From the NCBI GenBank assembly GCA_047967505.1, contig CM106540.1: a stretch of DNA of 64,000 nucleotides. One strand, given 5' to 3'. This document shows positions 33,362-44,567 of the stretch, one piece after another. The translations under genes were made by a program, and so were the position numbers. Position 1 is the first letter of the stretch, and each line of letters opens with the position of its first letter. The notes under the pieces were generated by a model that saw nothing but the letters and a program-made list of their open reading frames with translations, was not told where the DNA came from and made no database searches. This DNA is from Dipteris shenzhenensis (Eukaryota > Polypodiophyta > Polypodiopsida > Gleicheniales).

Positions 33362-33422
33362 CATACACACACACACACACGCATGCACGCATAGATGCAC
33401 GCACACACACACACACACACAT
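33362..33422. repeat. CA microsatellite, two blocks
   Basis: (AC)n blocks at about 33363-33381 and 33401-33421, separated by GCATGCACGCATAGATGCACG. Confidence 0.9.
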
Positions 33423-33769
33423 CCCATTAGGGGAGATTAAACACACACCCCAATAGGGGAGATTTGGATCTGAAAAGGACCTTGAAATGAATGGATTGGG
33501 GAGGTATTAGTGGTCTAATGGAAACTCCTTGGTGGGGTCCCAAGGAGGCCTAGCTGCTTACCCACATGGGCGAAGCCCACAACTAGACCCACCACCTATC
33601 ATCTTTACACATCACTATGGGAGCGGGCCACTCCTCCCCAAGTCTAAATTTCAAATTTCATTTAGATTGTTCATGATGAGTTGGAAAACCTTTTTTGGTT
33701 CCACCTTCTAAATTGTTTCGATCAACGAATTTGCTATGTATTTGCCAAATTTGATCTCACCACTTGTAT

Positions 33770-34005
33770 CATTGGACTTCTAGAAGACTTTTCCTTGGGC
33801 AAGACAATCATCACATTGATGAGAGGTTGGCAAGAAACATTCATCCATCCATCAAATATAATGTAGCAAGTTATAGCCAAATCAACAATGATGGATTCCT
33901 TCACCCACTTCTTCAAATTCTCGTACACTACATCCAACATTGTAGTATGCATGGCATATTAGGAGGGCATCACATAGTTTTTACCATAGAGTTGACAATC
34001 CCAAG
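33770..34005 (-). pseudogene. hAT transposase fragment (DUF659)
   Basis: The minus strand reads MLDVVYENLKKWVKESIIVD, then TCYIIFDGWMNVSCQPLINV and MIVLPKEKSS. The DGW..(8)..PLINV arrangement is the first catalytic-Asp region of BED/DUF659 hAT transposases. The intact comparison in this window is VADGWSDVRSHSLEGIL at about 43330. The rest of the transposase and the termini are not visible. Confidence 0.55.
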
Positions 34006-36420
34006 AAAAGGGGCACACTTTATACACCCTCTAAACTTTATTCTCTTTCTCAAAATTGGCCAAGCCCTAACGCACATTTGGCATTAGAGTTCATAATCCC
34101 AAGAACAAGCCCAAAAAAAAGGACATGCTCTTGTACTTGCGAAAAGGTGATAAGTTAAACATAAAAAAGTGTGCCATATACTTTCAAAAATTTTTAATAA
34201 AAAAAAGTGTGCCATATACCAATGGTAAATAAGTTATATTAGTAGTAGCAACCCTATGCTATTTATATCATTAATTAGCATTGATATAACTTATAATACA
34301 TTACCAATAAACATGCATTTATTGGTAGGGTAATTATTATCAGATCACTGTAAAATCGGCATGATCATGAGTTTTTCTCATGTGATTATCAAGTGTGATC
34401 ACCTGATCATGTCAACACATGATCATGACATGGAAAACACTAGTGTAGAGGTGCATGCTGATAGGGACTCATCAACATGCACATGGAAAAGACTCGTGTA
34501 GAGGTGCATATTTATAGGGATTCATCAAAGTAATGATACTATATCATTATATACAACTAAGGTCATTACTACAAAGAAATTGCCCCTCAATTGCCCTTTG
34601 AGTCAAGAAAAGCGCATTATCAAAGTTGAAATCATATGCTCAATTTAAAACAGGGCTAACCAAGGCTACATGTATTAAAAGACATGCTTTTCATATAAGA
34701 AATTGCAAATCATAGTCAAATTATTATCACATGGGACATATAATTATGCTACTTGAGAATGGTTAAGTTTTATATTATTATTTTCTTTCTCCTTCCCCGT
34801 CAATTATTTTTGTGGCTTACTACTTTGAGGAGGAAGGCTCTCTAAAGGAAGACAAGCCAACCTTCCTGAAGGTGAGAGGGGGCTCATCAATTCCCTCAAA
34901 AGGGCTGCACATGTTCTCTCAAAATCATGATAGAACAACGTGAACAAACTAGAATGTGCACACAAAACAACTACCAATCTCACATTTGGAAAACTATTTA
35001 TGCGACTATAGATGTTTCACATGCCCCAAATGTAGGCCTTGAAGATGGGGAAGCACAAGTGGGTTATCCCTACTTGTAAGGCTCCTCAAGAGTACCCCTT
35101 AAGACTAAGAGGCATAAACCTAGCGATGTCCTAAGTATTTTGGGCTATCACTCATCGCTATAAGTATTTCTAGAAGGTACATCGAGGAATAACTTATGGC
35201 ATCAGCATTGGCACTCTCAAGAAAGAAAAAACCACTAGCACTGAAACATTCAAGGCCCAAATCCTCTTTTAGATGCTTCTAAACTTTACCCCGATACTTC
35301 CTTACTTGGAAGGTTCCTCAAGAGTATCCCTTAAGAAGGCACATGCCTTCTTAACCACTACTTTTTGTTTTGTTTGAGAGCAAGCTTTTTGTATACAGAC
35401 AAACTCCCACTAAACGCCCAACTACTTATGTCTTAGGTATTTTGGGGCTATTAGTCATAAATATAAATATTCCTAGAAGGTGCACCTTAGCTAGGAATAA
35501 TGGCACTCAAACACTCAAGAGAAAATACTCTTTTAGATGCTTCCAAGGTATAGGCTAGTAAGATGGGCCTTTTCCTTGAATACTCACACCTTAAACTTCA
35601 TGAGGTATTACCCAAAACGTATCCCTAATCAATCTACCCTATTAGACTCCAGAAGTGGAGGGTCTTGTAGTGACTTTGAATATTTCGTCACTTTATTTCA
35701 AGGTGATTCTTTTAGTAAAGATTCCACCACATGTTGCTTGCAATCATTCATGGTTGTTTGAAGTACACACTCTTAGGTACATCGCATTCATTACCAATCA
35801 CATGTGCATGTAATCGAGATTTGGTTGGTCATTCGTTGGCAGTTCGCGTCTATTCTAAACTGCAACGTGAAATCTAAGGGGAGAACCCCCAAGATCATTG
35901 ATCTAGAGGATTCCGCATTCTTGATTTGAAAATATTTACTCTTTGGTGGAACATGTTCCAATTACCACATGGGATTGCCCCTTAACTTATTAGAGGAAAT
36001 TGGGTTGTTGAGGGGTGGGCAAGGGGATGCCTTGATTGGAAAATAATGCAACCACTACTTAGGATGCTTGATAACTCTATAGAGACAATTTAGAGAGTGG
36101 AAGGCTTGTGGTGCTGATGTGAGACATCTCTAGGCTGAGTCTCCAAATATATGGTGCCTTATGCAAGGCTCATGAGGACTTTTAAAGCTTAGCTCCCAGG
36201 GGAAAAGCAATGAGTGACACCAACATCCACCTTGAAGTATTACTCTACCTTTCTTATTTGAAGCTTGCTAGAATCGTAGATTCTCGCTCCTTTGAAGAGA
36301 CTTGCTACTCGAGAATCGACATCGTTGATGCATCAACAACTAGAATTTCTGAAGACATCATGCTTTTCATATCAACATGTGTGGACGAGGTGCACACTAG
36401 AGGGAGTCTATGACTGGCGG
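34006..36420. other. No gene recognised; local tandem repeats
   Basis: A two-unit repeat of about 49 bp lies at 34432-34526 (CATGGAAAA.ACT.GTGTAGAGG). Another, of about 230 bp per unit and diverged, lies at 35080-35550 (GG.TCCTCAAGAGTA.CCCTTAAG to CTCTTTTAGATGCTTC). Palindromic GATCATG clusters lie at 34360-34425. ORFs are short and unrecognised. Confidence 0.55.
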
Positions 36421-37556
36421 CAAAGGCGTCTGGATGGAGAATGACTGTGTGGTGATCAGACAGGGCTTGGGGCGAGGGGTAGCGTTGGACAACTTTTCCC
36501 AGTTAGGAGACCAACGATTTTGTGCCAGGTGGAAGGATGCCCCTTTTGCAAGCCCATCATCGAGAGATTCTGACTAGATCGAAGTAACCTATAAACCAAG
36601 GTTGGGTTAGCCTAACTTCCGTCAACATCCCAGTGGTACCATGCAACTGAACACAAAATGCTCGCACGAATCGATCACACACAACGTATTGATTTTGACG
36701 GGAACAGCTGCGTAGCATCTGCCCTGGAAGATGGATTGAAGTAAAAGATTTGGAGGAAAACGCTGTTGCAGGGCAAAGTGCAGAACAATCGGAGTGAAGA
36801 TTAGTTCTTGATTTGGATCCATTAGCAACGTGCATTTGGCGACAGGATTGCGCAAGAATCGTTGCGTAGGCGGTTAAGCATCGACGCACGTCATCTGGTA
36901 AAGCCGATGGAGGGTCAGATCATGTCGAGAGAGTGGAAGTATCGTTGTCGAGGGGGGTTAGGGGCGGTGGGCACACTTGACGTGAGAGCAATGAGATGAG
37001 ATGCGGGGCAGAGATGGAGGAAGGGCGGTTAACCGCAAGAGGAGGCGGTGAGGGGAGGAAAAGTGCAAGGCGACGGCGGTTTTTGACGAATGCGTGAGGG
37101 GGACAAAGGATGGGTGAAGATAAGGGTGGCCACGGGGGGAGGGGGAAAGGCGAGTGTGTGATGAGAGGATTGGCGATGGCGGGGATGATGGCGTTGATGG
37201 GGATGATGATGCGAAGGGAGGCGCAGTCTTTTCTCGCACCGTTTCCGACGGCGATGTGGCGTCGCGTCTCTGGAGGTGAAGAAGAGAAGGATTGAGGAAT
37301 TTGAGCAAGCAGAAGAGGAGCAGCTAATAGAGCGAGCAGCAGCCGCGAGGCGGGAGTTCGTCGTCTCTGTTGCTGCCGGGGATATCGCGATCGCAATTGC
37401 GACACGAAAATCTCCTGTTGGGTGTGGACGGATTCTGCGGGTAGCGACTCGCGAGCGAGGGGTAAACGTTCTTTCACTGGCAAAGATAACCTGCACCGAC
37501 CTCGCCTAAATCAATCAACAATCAATCCATCCATCGATTGAATCATCCAGCCAGCG

Positions 37557-37577
37557 ATGGCGATTCTGCTCGTCTGA
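37557..37577 (+). other. Upstream ORF of six codons in the 5' leader of the pyroglutamyl-peptidase gene
   Basis: ATG GCG ATT CTG CTC GTC TGA, ending 90 nt before the main ATG. The TGA is also the nearest in-frame stop upstream of the main ORF, so the main protein cannot start further 5' in this exon. The transcript start has not been mapped, so inclusion in the mRNA is an inference. Confidence 0.45.
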
Positions 37578-37582
37578 TCATC

Positions 37583-37656
37583 AGCAGCAAGATCAGAAGC
37601 AGCAAAGTCAGCAGCAGCAGCAAGATCAGACGCAGCAGCAGCAAGATCAGCAGCAG
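37583..37656 (+). repeat. AGC-rich repeat in the 5' leader
   Basis: Imperfect (AGC)n broken by AAGATCAG about every 20-25 nt, immediately upstream of the start codon at 37668. It is not translated in the main frame from an ATG. In one other frame it would encode Gln runs. Confidence 0.8.
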
Positions 37657-37667
37657 CACATCCACGC

Positions 37668-37928
37668 ATGGGCTCCGAAGGACCCCCTTCCTCCGTCCTG
37701 CACATCACCGGCTTCAAGAAATTCCATGGCGTTGACGAAAATCCCACCGAGGTCATCGCTCTCGCCCTCAGAGATTACCTCCAGAAGAAGGGTTTGCCTC
37801 CCGGAATCAGACTCGGCAGCGTCACCGTCCTCGACACCGCGGGCGAGGGCGCCCTCGCTACCCTTCTCCAGCTGCTGGATTCTGCGCTTCCAACATCACC
37901 CAATACCCCTGACGAACGGATTATCTGG
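37668..37928 (+). CDS. Pyroglutamyl-peptidase I (pyrrolidone-carboxylate peptidase), exon 1
   Basis: Starts MGSEGPPSSVLHITGFKKFH and continues GVDENPTEVIALALRDYLQK, KGLPPGIRLGSVTVLDTAGE, GALATLLQLLDSALP and ends DERIIW, 87 codons. The N terminus MGSEGP and the blocks TGF.KFHGV..NPTE, LGS..VL.TAG.GAL are those of plant pyroglutamyl-peptidases, cytosolic cysteine peptidases of family C15 that remove N-terminal pyroglutamate from peptides. The exon ends in a clean donor (TGG then GTAAGG) in phase 0. The next residues in the family (HFGVNSG) and the catalytic Glu, Cys and His lie in later exons, which I cannot find in this window. The ATG is the first in frame after a stop at 37575. Base composition is GC-rich compared with the surrounding transposons. 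Confidence 0.88.
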
Positions 37929-37934
37929 GTAAGG
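37929..37934 (+). other. 5' splice site of intron 1
   Basis: GTAAGG directly follows the Trp codon TGG, and the open frame becomes unrelated to the family after this point. If the gene is intact, intron 1 exceeds 26 kb. Confidence 0.8.
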
Positions 37935-38006
37935 AAGGCTCTGCTAATCCCACTGCCGAGCCATGTTTGCAGTAGTCGTTAGTCGCATTGTTTTCTCGTT
38001 CACGGA

Positions 38007-38112
38007 TGCGTGATGCGAATTCTGCAGCGCAGGATCGTTTCTTCAAAAGTTGATGTTGCGTGATGCGAATTCTGCAGCCAATTCGCGGCGAGATTGTTTC
38101 TTCAAAAGTTGA
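38007..38112 (+). repeat. Two-unit direct repeat at the start of intron 1
   Basis: TGCGTGATGCGAATTCTGCAG recurs at 38007 and 38057. Each copy is followed by (A/C)G.T.GTTTCTTCAAAAGTTGAT. The second unit has about 7 extra bases. Confidence 0.8.
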
Positions 38113-39890
38113 TTTTCTTTTAATTCGACGTTAGTTCTAAGTGGTGCATCGGAAAGGTTTCGGTGCTTTTGGGTACTTAGCACGGCGTCTGGTAAAGTTC
38201 CGGTCTATTCGCACTTTTGGCTTGTGCACGTCCATTTGGAACAATGACCATGACTTTTGCCGTTTCATGAGACTATCCTGCGAGATCAAAACGATTGCCG
38301 TTCATAGTGAGGTTCATCGCAAGGCTACATAATTGCACGTCCTCCCTTGCGGATTTGCTCCAGCAGCAACTCCTCATCTCTTTCATCTGCGCTCCTTTGC
38401 ACTCCTGTCCTTTTTCTTGTCCTCCATCCTCTTTAAATCTCATGTGTGAGTCAATCGCACTGGGTGTATGAATGCGAGGGAGCAGGCAGTGGGCAAGAAG
38501 CCACAGCGTGCAGAAAAGATGTAATCATCTAGGTCAACTATTTTAGCACCTAGTTAATGGTACTTTTGTATAAAAAAGATGAGATAATCTACTTCAGCAC
38601 TTAATTGTTTGATTAGGCATCTGTGGTTAGATGCCCCTTGCCCCTATTTTTAAGCTGTTCAACATCGCGTGGCTTGCCTTCGATTCCGTTGTAGGGAGGT
38701 AGCCCCACATCCTACGAGTTGTCTCAGGATGTGATGATATTGTGACAAACTGTCTCTAACTAAATCAAAGTGTGAGTCTCATCAGTTGTGGCATGATAAT
38801 TTGGAAGCAACCACACACAGCACTGCTGATGGAGTATTTTCTGTACACCCACTGATTTAGATTGGTAGGCTTACAATTGGATGATATGATGTTTCTTTTG
38901 ACCAATGGAATCTGGCACTAAGCTAGGCATAGTTTCTGGCTATGGAGGCGTGACTGACTCGGTAACTTGTGCATAAATATAACAGCCTTGATGGCTTCTA
39001 GCAAATCTGGCAGCATTGGGTACATCATGCAAGACCCTGCAAGAGCATTGTGGTACCTGGTGGAGGTTTGCTTGATCCCAATTAATATATGTGCTAATGT
39101 CCTCTTGGCAGAGTCTTATATAAGCTTTGGTTATGGATGAAATGCCAAAGGACTTTCTGTAAATCTAGCTTTAGTTTTTGTTGAAGTAGGCTTAAGAATC
39201 TCATGAGTACATTGTGGGGGAGCTCTTTTGTTTGGGCACTGCATCCTAAGTTTCTCCAACTGGGAGAGCCATATCGCGTGATACAAATCCCTTCAGTTGT
39301 AAAACCAGTATTTGTCTTTGTGAATCTTGCATAATTCAAGCTAGGCCGAACTCTTCTTTAGCAGCAGTGATCTTTCCCGTGATTGGAACTAACATGGCCT
39401 GGGCTATAGGATTTAAGCTTTTTTCTGTCTCTAGTTGAAACTCTATTCCAATCTGAAGCAGAGGCAGTCCTGACTCTAGCTAGCTTAGTGAAGACTAGTT
39501 AGGAGGTTAGGCTAGGCAATCCTAGACTAGAGTAGAAATACCCAATGGAAACCAATGAGTGCAAAATAGGTAACAAGATGTACCTTTTGACTTGGGAAAG
39601 AATAAGTCATGGGCTGGATTCCCACAGTGGCATGCGATGTGCTGCACATGGACCGAGTTTTAGCTTGAGCAAGAGACTCAGGTGTACACAAGCCAGATGC
39701 GTATATACAAATGTGGGACAGCAAGGCCTTTTATAGTTTTAAGGCTGGCTGTAAAATTACAACTTAGAAGACGAAGTCTAACTCAGGAAATTATGGAAAG
39801 AAATAACCACTTTGAGATGATACCTCTTGTGTGAATTCCATAGGAGAAGGTGCTCAGCTGATACAACAGTTTCCACGGCCCATGGCATGT
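38113..39890. other. Intronic sequence, nothing recognised
   Basis: I looked for the family's second-exon motif (HFGVNSG and the following blocks) in all frames and did not see it. I see no transposon domains in this part either. Confidence 0.5.
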
Positions 39891-39894
39891 GAGC

Positions 39895-40516
39895 CCACTG
39901 CCCAGTTCATTAAATGCCGAAATCGGAAACCTGGAGGATGCCTTACAGTTATTAAGGGCGCAACAATGCAGGGCAAGAAGAGTGACCAAAAGCCATTCAC
40001 TCCTTGATAGGTAGACCCTCTAAGGAATGGAAAGAACAAGGGGTCATGGAACCGGCGTCTAGCACCCATGTAATGGAAAGGGAAAAGGTCAAGTGGCCGA
40101 ATATCACAAACTATAAGCTTGAAAAATACGTGGGTAGAATGGTTGATATAAATTCGGACATCATCGAAGCATGGCTTCACATATGGGACGAGGTGTAAGC
40201 CATTTACCGCTGATGGCTTGAACAATAGAATACAAATGGAAGCTAGAGATAAGTACGCAGAAACATTGGATGACGCAATAGGGATTGCATTTAAGTATGA
40301 GGATGCAAGGGTCAAACCAAGTGCGTTTCTATGTGGAACTCACTGCAGTTCCCGACGAATTCAACTTTCCAAAGGAAATTCATGCGAAAACAAACAATGC
40401 CTCAAGGTAGTAGTCAAGCCAAGCAAGCTAAGGTAATTGACAGTATTTCACAACCAAGTACCACTATAGGGGTCAAAAGAAAAGTATCTCCTATGGCAGT
40501 GCGGGATTGGTCGATG
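39895..40516 (+). pseudogene. Gypsy gag fragment related to element G
   Basis: Reads LNAEIGNLEDALQLLRAQQ, then GRPSKEWKEQGVMEPASSTH, KVKWPNITNYKLEKYVGRMV, IIEAWLHIWDEV. After an internal deletion it continues NNRIQMEARDKYAETLDDAI, GIAFKYEDARVKPSAF and GVKRKVSPMAVRDWS. Each block matches the gag of gypsy G at 62608-63720 (for example VPNIANYRPEKYSGRM, NDRIKMEVRAKYANTLDDAI). The orientation is opposite to G. No pol follows. It is broken by stops and then meets a copia A-family LTR piece. Confidence 0.88.
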
Positions 40517-40712
40517 CTGTACACTAGATTTAGTTGAAAATGTAGAATATATACAAACCCATTTAGGGTTAGGGTTAGGGCATCTAACCCTTTCCTTTAT
40601 AGCACTCTATTGGTTAGTGCCATGCATAATATTATCACATGATGTTGAGCATGATCTCTCAACACCTTCCCTCAAGATCAACATCATGAAGTAGGCCTTT
40701 CCTCAAGATGAT
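40517..40712 (-). repeat. Copia A-family LTR fragment with adjoining internal sequence
   Basis: Begins CTGTACACTAGATTTAG, which corresponds to about 188 in the left LTR, so the first ~85 bp of the LTR are missing. It runs through TTTAGGGTTAGGGTTAGGGC and CTCTCAACA and continues about 40 bp into internal sequence (CTTCCCTCAAGATCAACATC). It has no target duplication, so it is a broken piece rather than a solo LTR. Confidence 0.88.
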
Positions 40713-41682
40713 CTCTCAACATATCTTGTGAAATTCAAGAATTCTTTGGCGTTGAATGCCAAGTGGATGGATGAAAACATGTTGTCTGACTGTCCACAGC
40801 TCTTGGATATTTACAAGGAAGCTTTTCAATTGAGGTTAACTGATTGGAAGCCAAGGGGATGTCAATCCCCATCCTCTTCTTCTAGTTGTGGGGTACTTTT
40901 TGTAGATTTATTCCATAGGTCAAAACTTTGTTCAACAAACCTTTGTTCTTCTTGCCAAGATTATAACCATCTCTTCTCACAGATGGTTTGTGAGACAGGG
41001 GTTTCACATCGATAGGATACCTCCTTTTCAGTACAGTTTGGATGCCCCTCCGGTACTCCCACCCACCATCCCGATCGGGCCACACACCAACCAGGTCATT
41101 CGAGAGGATCTCATGTAGCTACACACCTTTAGGACCTGGTTGGAGCCGAGGGAGCTTCCAGTGAAGCTGAGCTTCTATAGAGATCACTGTCTTCGTATTT
41201 TGGAGGAGGGATTCATCACGCCACCGGGGTACACTGAGCTTCACATGCCTCACTCACTACAGATCTCCATCGGATAGTTTCGGGTATCGTCACACCGCCT
41301 CCACATAGAGAGCGGCAGAGCAGAGGGGATTCCTAGGGAGCATCGCATATGCACATTGTGCGACTGCCAGGAGGTTGAGTCGGAGGAGCATTTTATTTTC
41401 AGGTGCCCAATGTACTACGAGATCCGAGGTCGCTACCACTGTCTCTTCAGAGACGGCTTCAGGCTCCTTTCCATATTCCTCGCCTATCCAGATCAGAGAT
41501 GCCTAGCGGCCTTCATTCACGAGGGGGTCCGATACAGAGAGTACTTACTCAGGCGACAGGGCTTGGCCACACCACCAGACACCTCTCAGAGCAGGATCAC
41601 AGAGTTTTTCCCATCGAATGATATCGATCGTCCAGTCACTAGATGTAGACGTGACAGAGACCCCGACCCGACGATCGTAGCA
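40713..41682 (+). pseudogene. LINE-type element C-terminal remnant, first part
   Basis: From about 41140 the frame reads HTFRTWLEPRELPVKLSFYR, RILEEGFITPPGYTELHMPH, FRVSSHRLHIESGRAEGIPR, EHRICTLCDCQEVESEEHF and IFRCPMYYEIRGRYHCLF. This is the CX2C..H..C reverse-transcriptase-associated zinc domain that ends many LINE ORF2 proteins (R.SSH.L.IE.GR...IPRE.R.C..C....E.E.HF...CP.Y). The preceding 40730-41130 is ambiguous. The tail contains QSRITEFF at 41587-41610, a canonical PCNA-binding motif shape. The RT core itself is not here. The hAT element splits it at 41683. Confidence 0.7.
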
Positions 41683-41694
41683 CAGAGTTACAGG

Positions 41695-41727
41695 AAACGG
41701 GGAAACGGAAACGGGAAACGGAAACGG
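41695..41727. repeat. Left subterminal AAACGG array of hAT
   Basis: Five AAACGG hexamers at 41695, 41703, 41709, 41716 and 41722. AAACGG is the motif known to be bound by the Ac transposase in the Ac subterminal regions. Confidence 0.85.
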
Positions 41728-42155
41728 AAACGTTTTGGGATTTTTGAGAGGCGGTGAAACAGGGAAACGCCACGTCATCAAGGGGGTTTACAAAAGGGGG
41801 TTTAGAGTAATGCATACACACATTTAGAGTGCTCTACCTTCAAAAAAAGTGCACAATAAGCTATAGCTCTACCTAGTACCATTAATATTGATTGTAACTT
41901 TGAACTTTGGAGATTCAAGTTTCATTGTTCAACCAGTTACCAATCACACAATGCAAATTTCAATTACGCAAGGTGGGGTAATTTATAAATCCTATAACAA
42001 GTTACAAAATGGAAAAATGATTCATGATTCATGATATTTAAGAAACCAATCATGATTCATAAATTGTAATTCAGCTTTCAAAGCCCAAATGTCATAGTAA
42101 CAAAAAGAAAGCTGAAACCCAAAAAAGGCTACATCGAGGATGATATCATATATGA

Positions 42156-44075
42156 TCAAATAATAAGCTCATCCTCATCCTGAGACTCAACCTCTGCCTC
42201 CTCCTCCTCCTCCTCCTCATCATCATTCTCCTCTACTAACAAATCATCATCATCAGGTGAGTGGGCATCATCTGGGCTATGAAATCCAATATATTTGTCA
42301 TGCGTATACTAAAATCTGAAAATTAAAATGAGTTAATATTACCTATCATGCTGTGCATCTGGCCATCCATACATGCCTTCCTTATTGCGATAATTGGCAA
42401 GCTGGTCTTTTATCCTTCGCCGTCCATCAGGAGTTGGCACCATCTTTTGAAGAGTGAGGTTCCAACCACGAACAACCTCTGCATCACTCTGTTGTGCACT
42501 TGCCTTGTGTTGAAACTCCGGGTCCAACACAAAGGCAGTTGCATGCATGGGAGAGTAATATTGATTCCATCTGCTCACAACCAACTCTTCCAATTCTCTC
42601 AACCTTTGGGGATCCTTTTCTATTTCTCTGATATTCTCAATCATCCGATCCATCCCCTCATACACCTTACCAAGAAAAGGCATATCTCCATCAACTCGGT
42701 TAAGCAGCTTCACAATAGGCACACATAGATCAACAATGTGAGATGCATCAGCCCAAAATTCATACTGCCTATGCACAAGAAGTCATAACAATAAATTCTA
42801 AGAGCCTGCCTAGAAGTGGGCCATGCATCCCACTCTGGGCTTGCCACAACTTGTTTCAGTGCAGGTCTCATTTCAAGGAGCCTGCGAAGCATCAAAAAGT
42901 TGTATGCACTCTGCATAATTCAAAAGCTCCTTGTTGGCAAATTTATGGTACAAAGCAAGAGAAAAATTATGTCGTGTGATGAAGTTAACCACCTTTTTTC
43001 CATTGTCAATAACATTCTTGACCCAATCCAATTTGTCAATGTCTTTCAATAAATTATTCAAGCAATGTGCTACACAAGCACTCCACTAGATATGAGGTTA
43101 CTTTTGCTCCAATAATGCACCTGCTGCCTTATTGGTATTTTCCCCATCTGAAACAAGTTGCAAAACATTAGACGGCCCCACATATTCCACTGCATCTGCC
43201 CACATTTGCATCAATACAGGTGCTGTTTTTTGTTGCACTCCATACTCTATGGAGTGTATGTAGAGTGCAGATCCCCTACAATATGCAAGGATACCCTCTA
43301 GTGAGTGACTTCGCACATCACTCCATCCATCTGCAACCAAACTTACCCCATACTTTACCCATTTCTCTTTCACAGGTTCAATAGCTTGCTTAACTGCCAC
43401 CACCTCATCCTCTAGAGGCTTGCCTCTCAAAGCATCAAATGTGGGAGGGGTATATGTGGATCCAAATGTTTTGATTTCTGACACCATCTCTTTGAAGTGG
43501 GGTGATCTAGCAACATTGAAGCTAATCCCATTGGAGTAAAAAAATCGGGCCACAGTTGCATCTACTTGTGCCTTCCTTTGCGGATGCCATGATGTGTAAA
43601 GACTGCCCTGCCTATGTGAAGTAGACCGAGATGTAGCAGGAATATTTGCAGGAGCTCCATGTGCACTCGCAGAAGAAGAAGCCGTAGTAGCAGAGGGAAG
43701 AGGACTCTGAAATGCAGTGGCCTGCTGAACACGTGCTGCATGAGCACCTGAAGAAGCTCCTACACCAGTGGAAGCCATTGTCTTTGCCCTTTTTGTAGTG
43801 GGCAATACTTCAACCTCTCTTTGCAACCTTTCTTTCTCTTGTGGTGAGATTACGGAGCATAGCCCAATCCCCCCATCCTTAATGCCAAGAAGATGACATT
43901 TGACCCTATCAGGGTTCCCTCCTCGCTCCAATCCACACCATCTGCATCTAAACTTGCGAGCTCCTCCTTTCTTGGAGTCATACTTGCCTACCAAATCAAC
44001 TTGGCTCCACCAATAATCCGATTGGGTGAACTCCTTCTCTTGCTGAGGGACAACGCTTTGTGAAGCCATATCCAT
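42156..44075 (-). pseudogene. hAT transposase (BED finger, DUF659), dimerisation domain missing
   Basis: The start is probably the Met at 44075 (MDMASQSVVPQQEKEFTQSD). A frame without a stop reaches further up to 44207, but that part is hydrophobic and unlike the family. A BED finger follows: RKFRCRWCGLERGGNPDRVK, CHLLGIKDGGIGLC. The DUF659 core has VSLVADGWSDVRSHSLEGIL (first Asp) and VLQLVSDGENTNKAAGALL (second Asp). Two stops lie near 43090-43100, and a frameshift lies around 42860-42770. The later part reads YEFWADASHIVDLCVPIVKL and FLGKVYEGMDRMIENIREIE to GWPDAQHD. A 66-bp intron (42342-42277) would join this in frame to an acidic tail (DDDDLLVEEN, Glu run) ending at 42156. The hATC dimerisation block that should lie between is absent. 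Confidence 0.85.
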
Positions 44076-44404
44076 GAGCAAAAAGAGCACTTGTACAAGC
44101 TGCAATAGATCAAATTTGAAAGGGAAAAGCCAAGAATCAATGGTTGCAGCCAAAAAACAGCAAGATGTTTGAGGCAAGAGAAGCATAGAGAAAGGAAATG
44201 TGCTCACCAGTCACCAGTGACCAAAGCCGGGTGTCCAAAAGAGCAGCCACTCGTAGGGCTGGGACTCGGGACTCGGGAGAGAACCAGGCGGGCAAGAAAT
44301 CGGGGGGGAGAGCAGTAGGCAAAAGGGAAAAAACACGCGACGGCGCGGGCGGTGTTTTTTTTTGGTTTTGCCCTCTTTTTAGGTCACGCCCGAAATGGCA
44401 CCCG

Positions 44405-44559
44405 AAACGGCGTTTCAGATGTCGTTTCGACGTTTCTGATTCGTCGTTTCAGCCTGCGTTTCGGGTTTCGGGGCCGTTTCGCGTTTCGGGGGGTCTGGCA
44501 CGGCTGAAACGGCGTTTCGGGTCTTTGTTGCACCGTTTCGGCGTTTCAGCGTAACTATG
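44405..44559. repeat. Right subterminal AAACGG/GTTTC repeats of hAT
   Basis: AAACGG or its complement occurs at 44405, 44474, 44507 and 44533, within a tract very rich in CGTTTC. Confidence 0.8.
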
Positions 44560-44567
44560 TCGTAGCA

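Larger units (their letters stand above)
41683..44559 (-). mobile_element. hAT DNA transposon with TIRs and 8-bp TSD, inactive
   Basis: The left end reads CAGAGTTACAGGAAACGG and the right end, on the minus strand, CATAGTTACGCTGAAACG. An exact 8-bp duplication, TCGTAGCA, flanks it (41675-41682 and 44560-44567). The 2877-bp element encodes a BED/DUF659 transposase on the minus strand, which is broken. AAACGG hexamers cluster just inside both ends. It is inserted in the LINE remnant. Confidence 0.95.

Noticed and set aside
36920-37483. 187-codon minus-strand ORF upstream of the pyroglutamyl-peptidase gene
   Set aside because: Low-complexity Arg/Pro/Ser/Leu composition in a GC-rich island, with equally long overlapping frames. 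No domain or homologue is recognised.
37538-37932. Alternative frames giving poly-Gln or poly-Ser proteins over the AGC repeat
   Set aside because: The pyroglutamyl-peptidase frame explains the region from 37668. The others are repeat by-products.
40517-40712. Solo LTR of copia A
   Set aside because: It lacks the first ~85 bp, runs into internal sequence and has no target duplication.
42190-42235. CTC/GAG trinucleotide microsatellite as a separate repeat
   Set aside because: It encodes the acidic tail of the hAT transposase in a frame compatible with the predicted splice.
41683-44559. hAT transposase as a domesticated host gene
   Set aside because: Exact terminal repeats and 8-bp duplication surround it, and the frame has stops and a shift.
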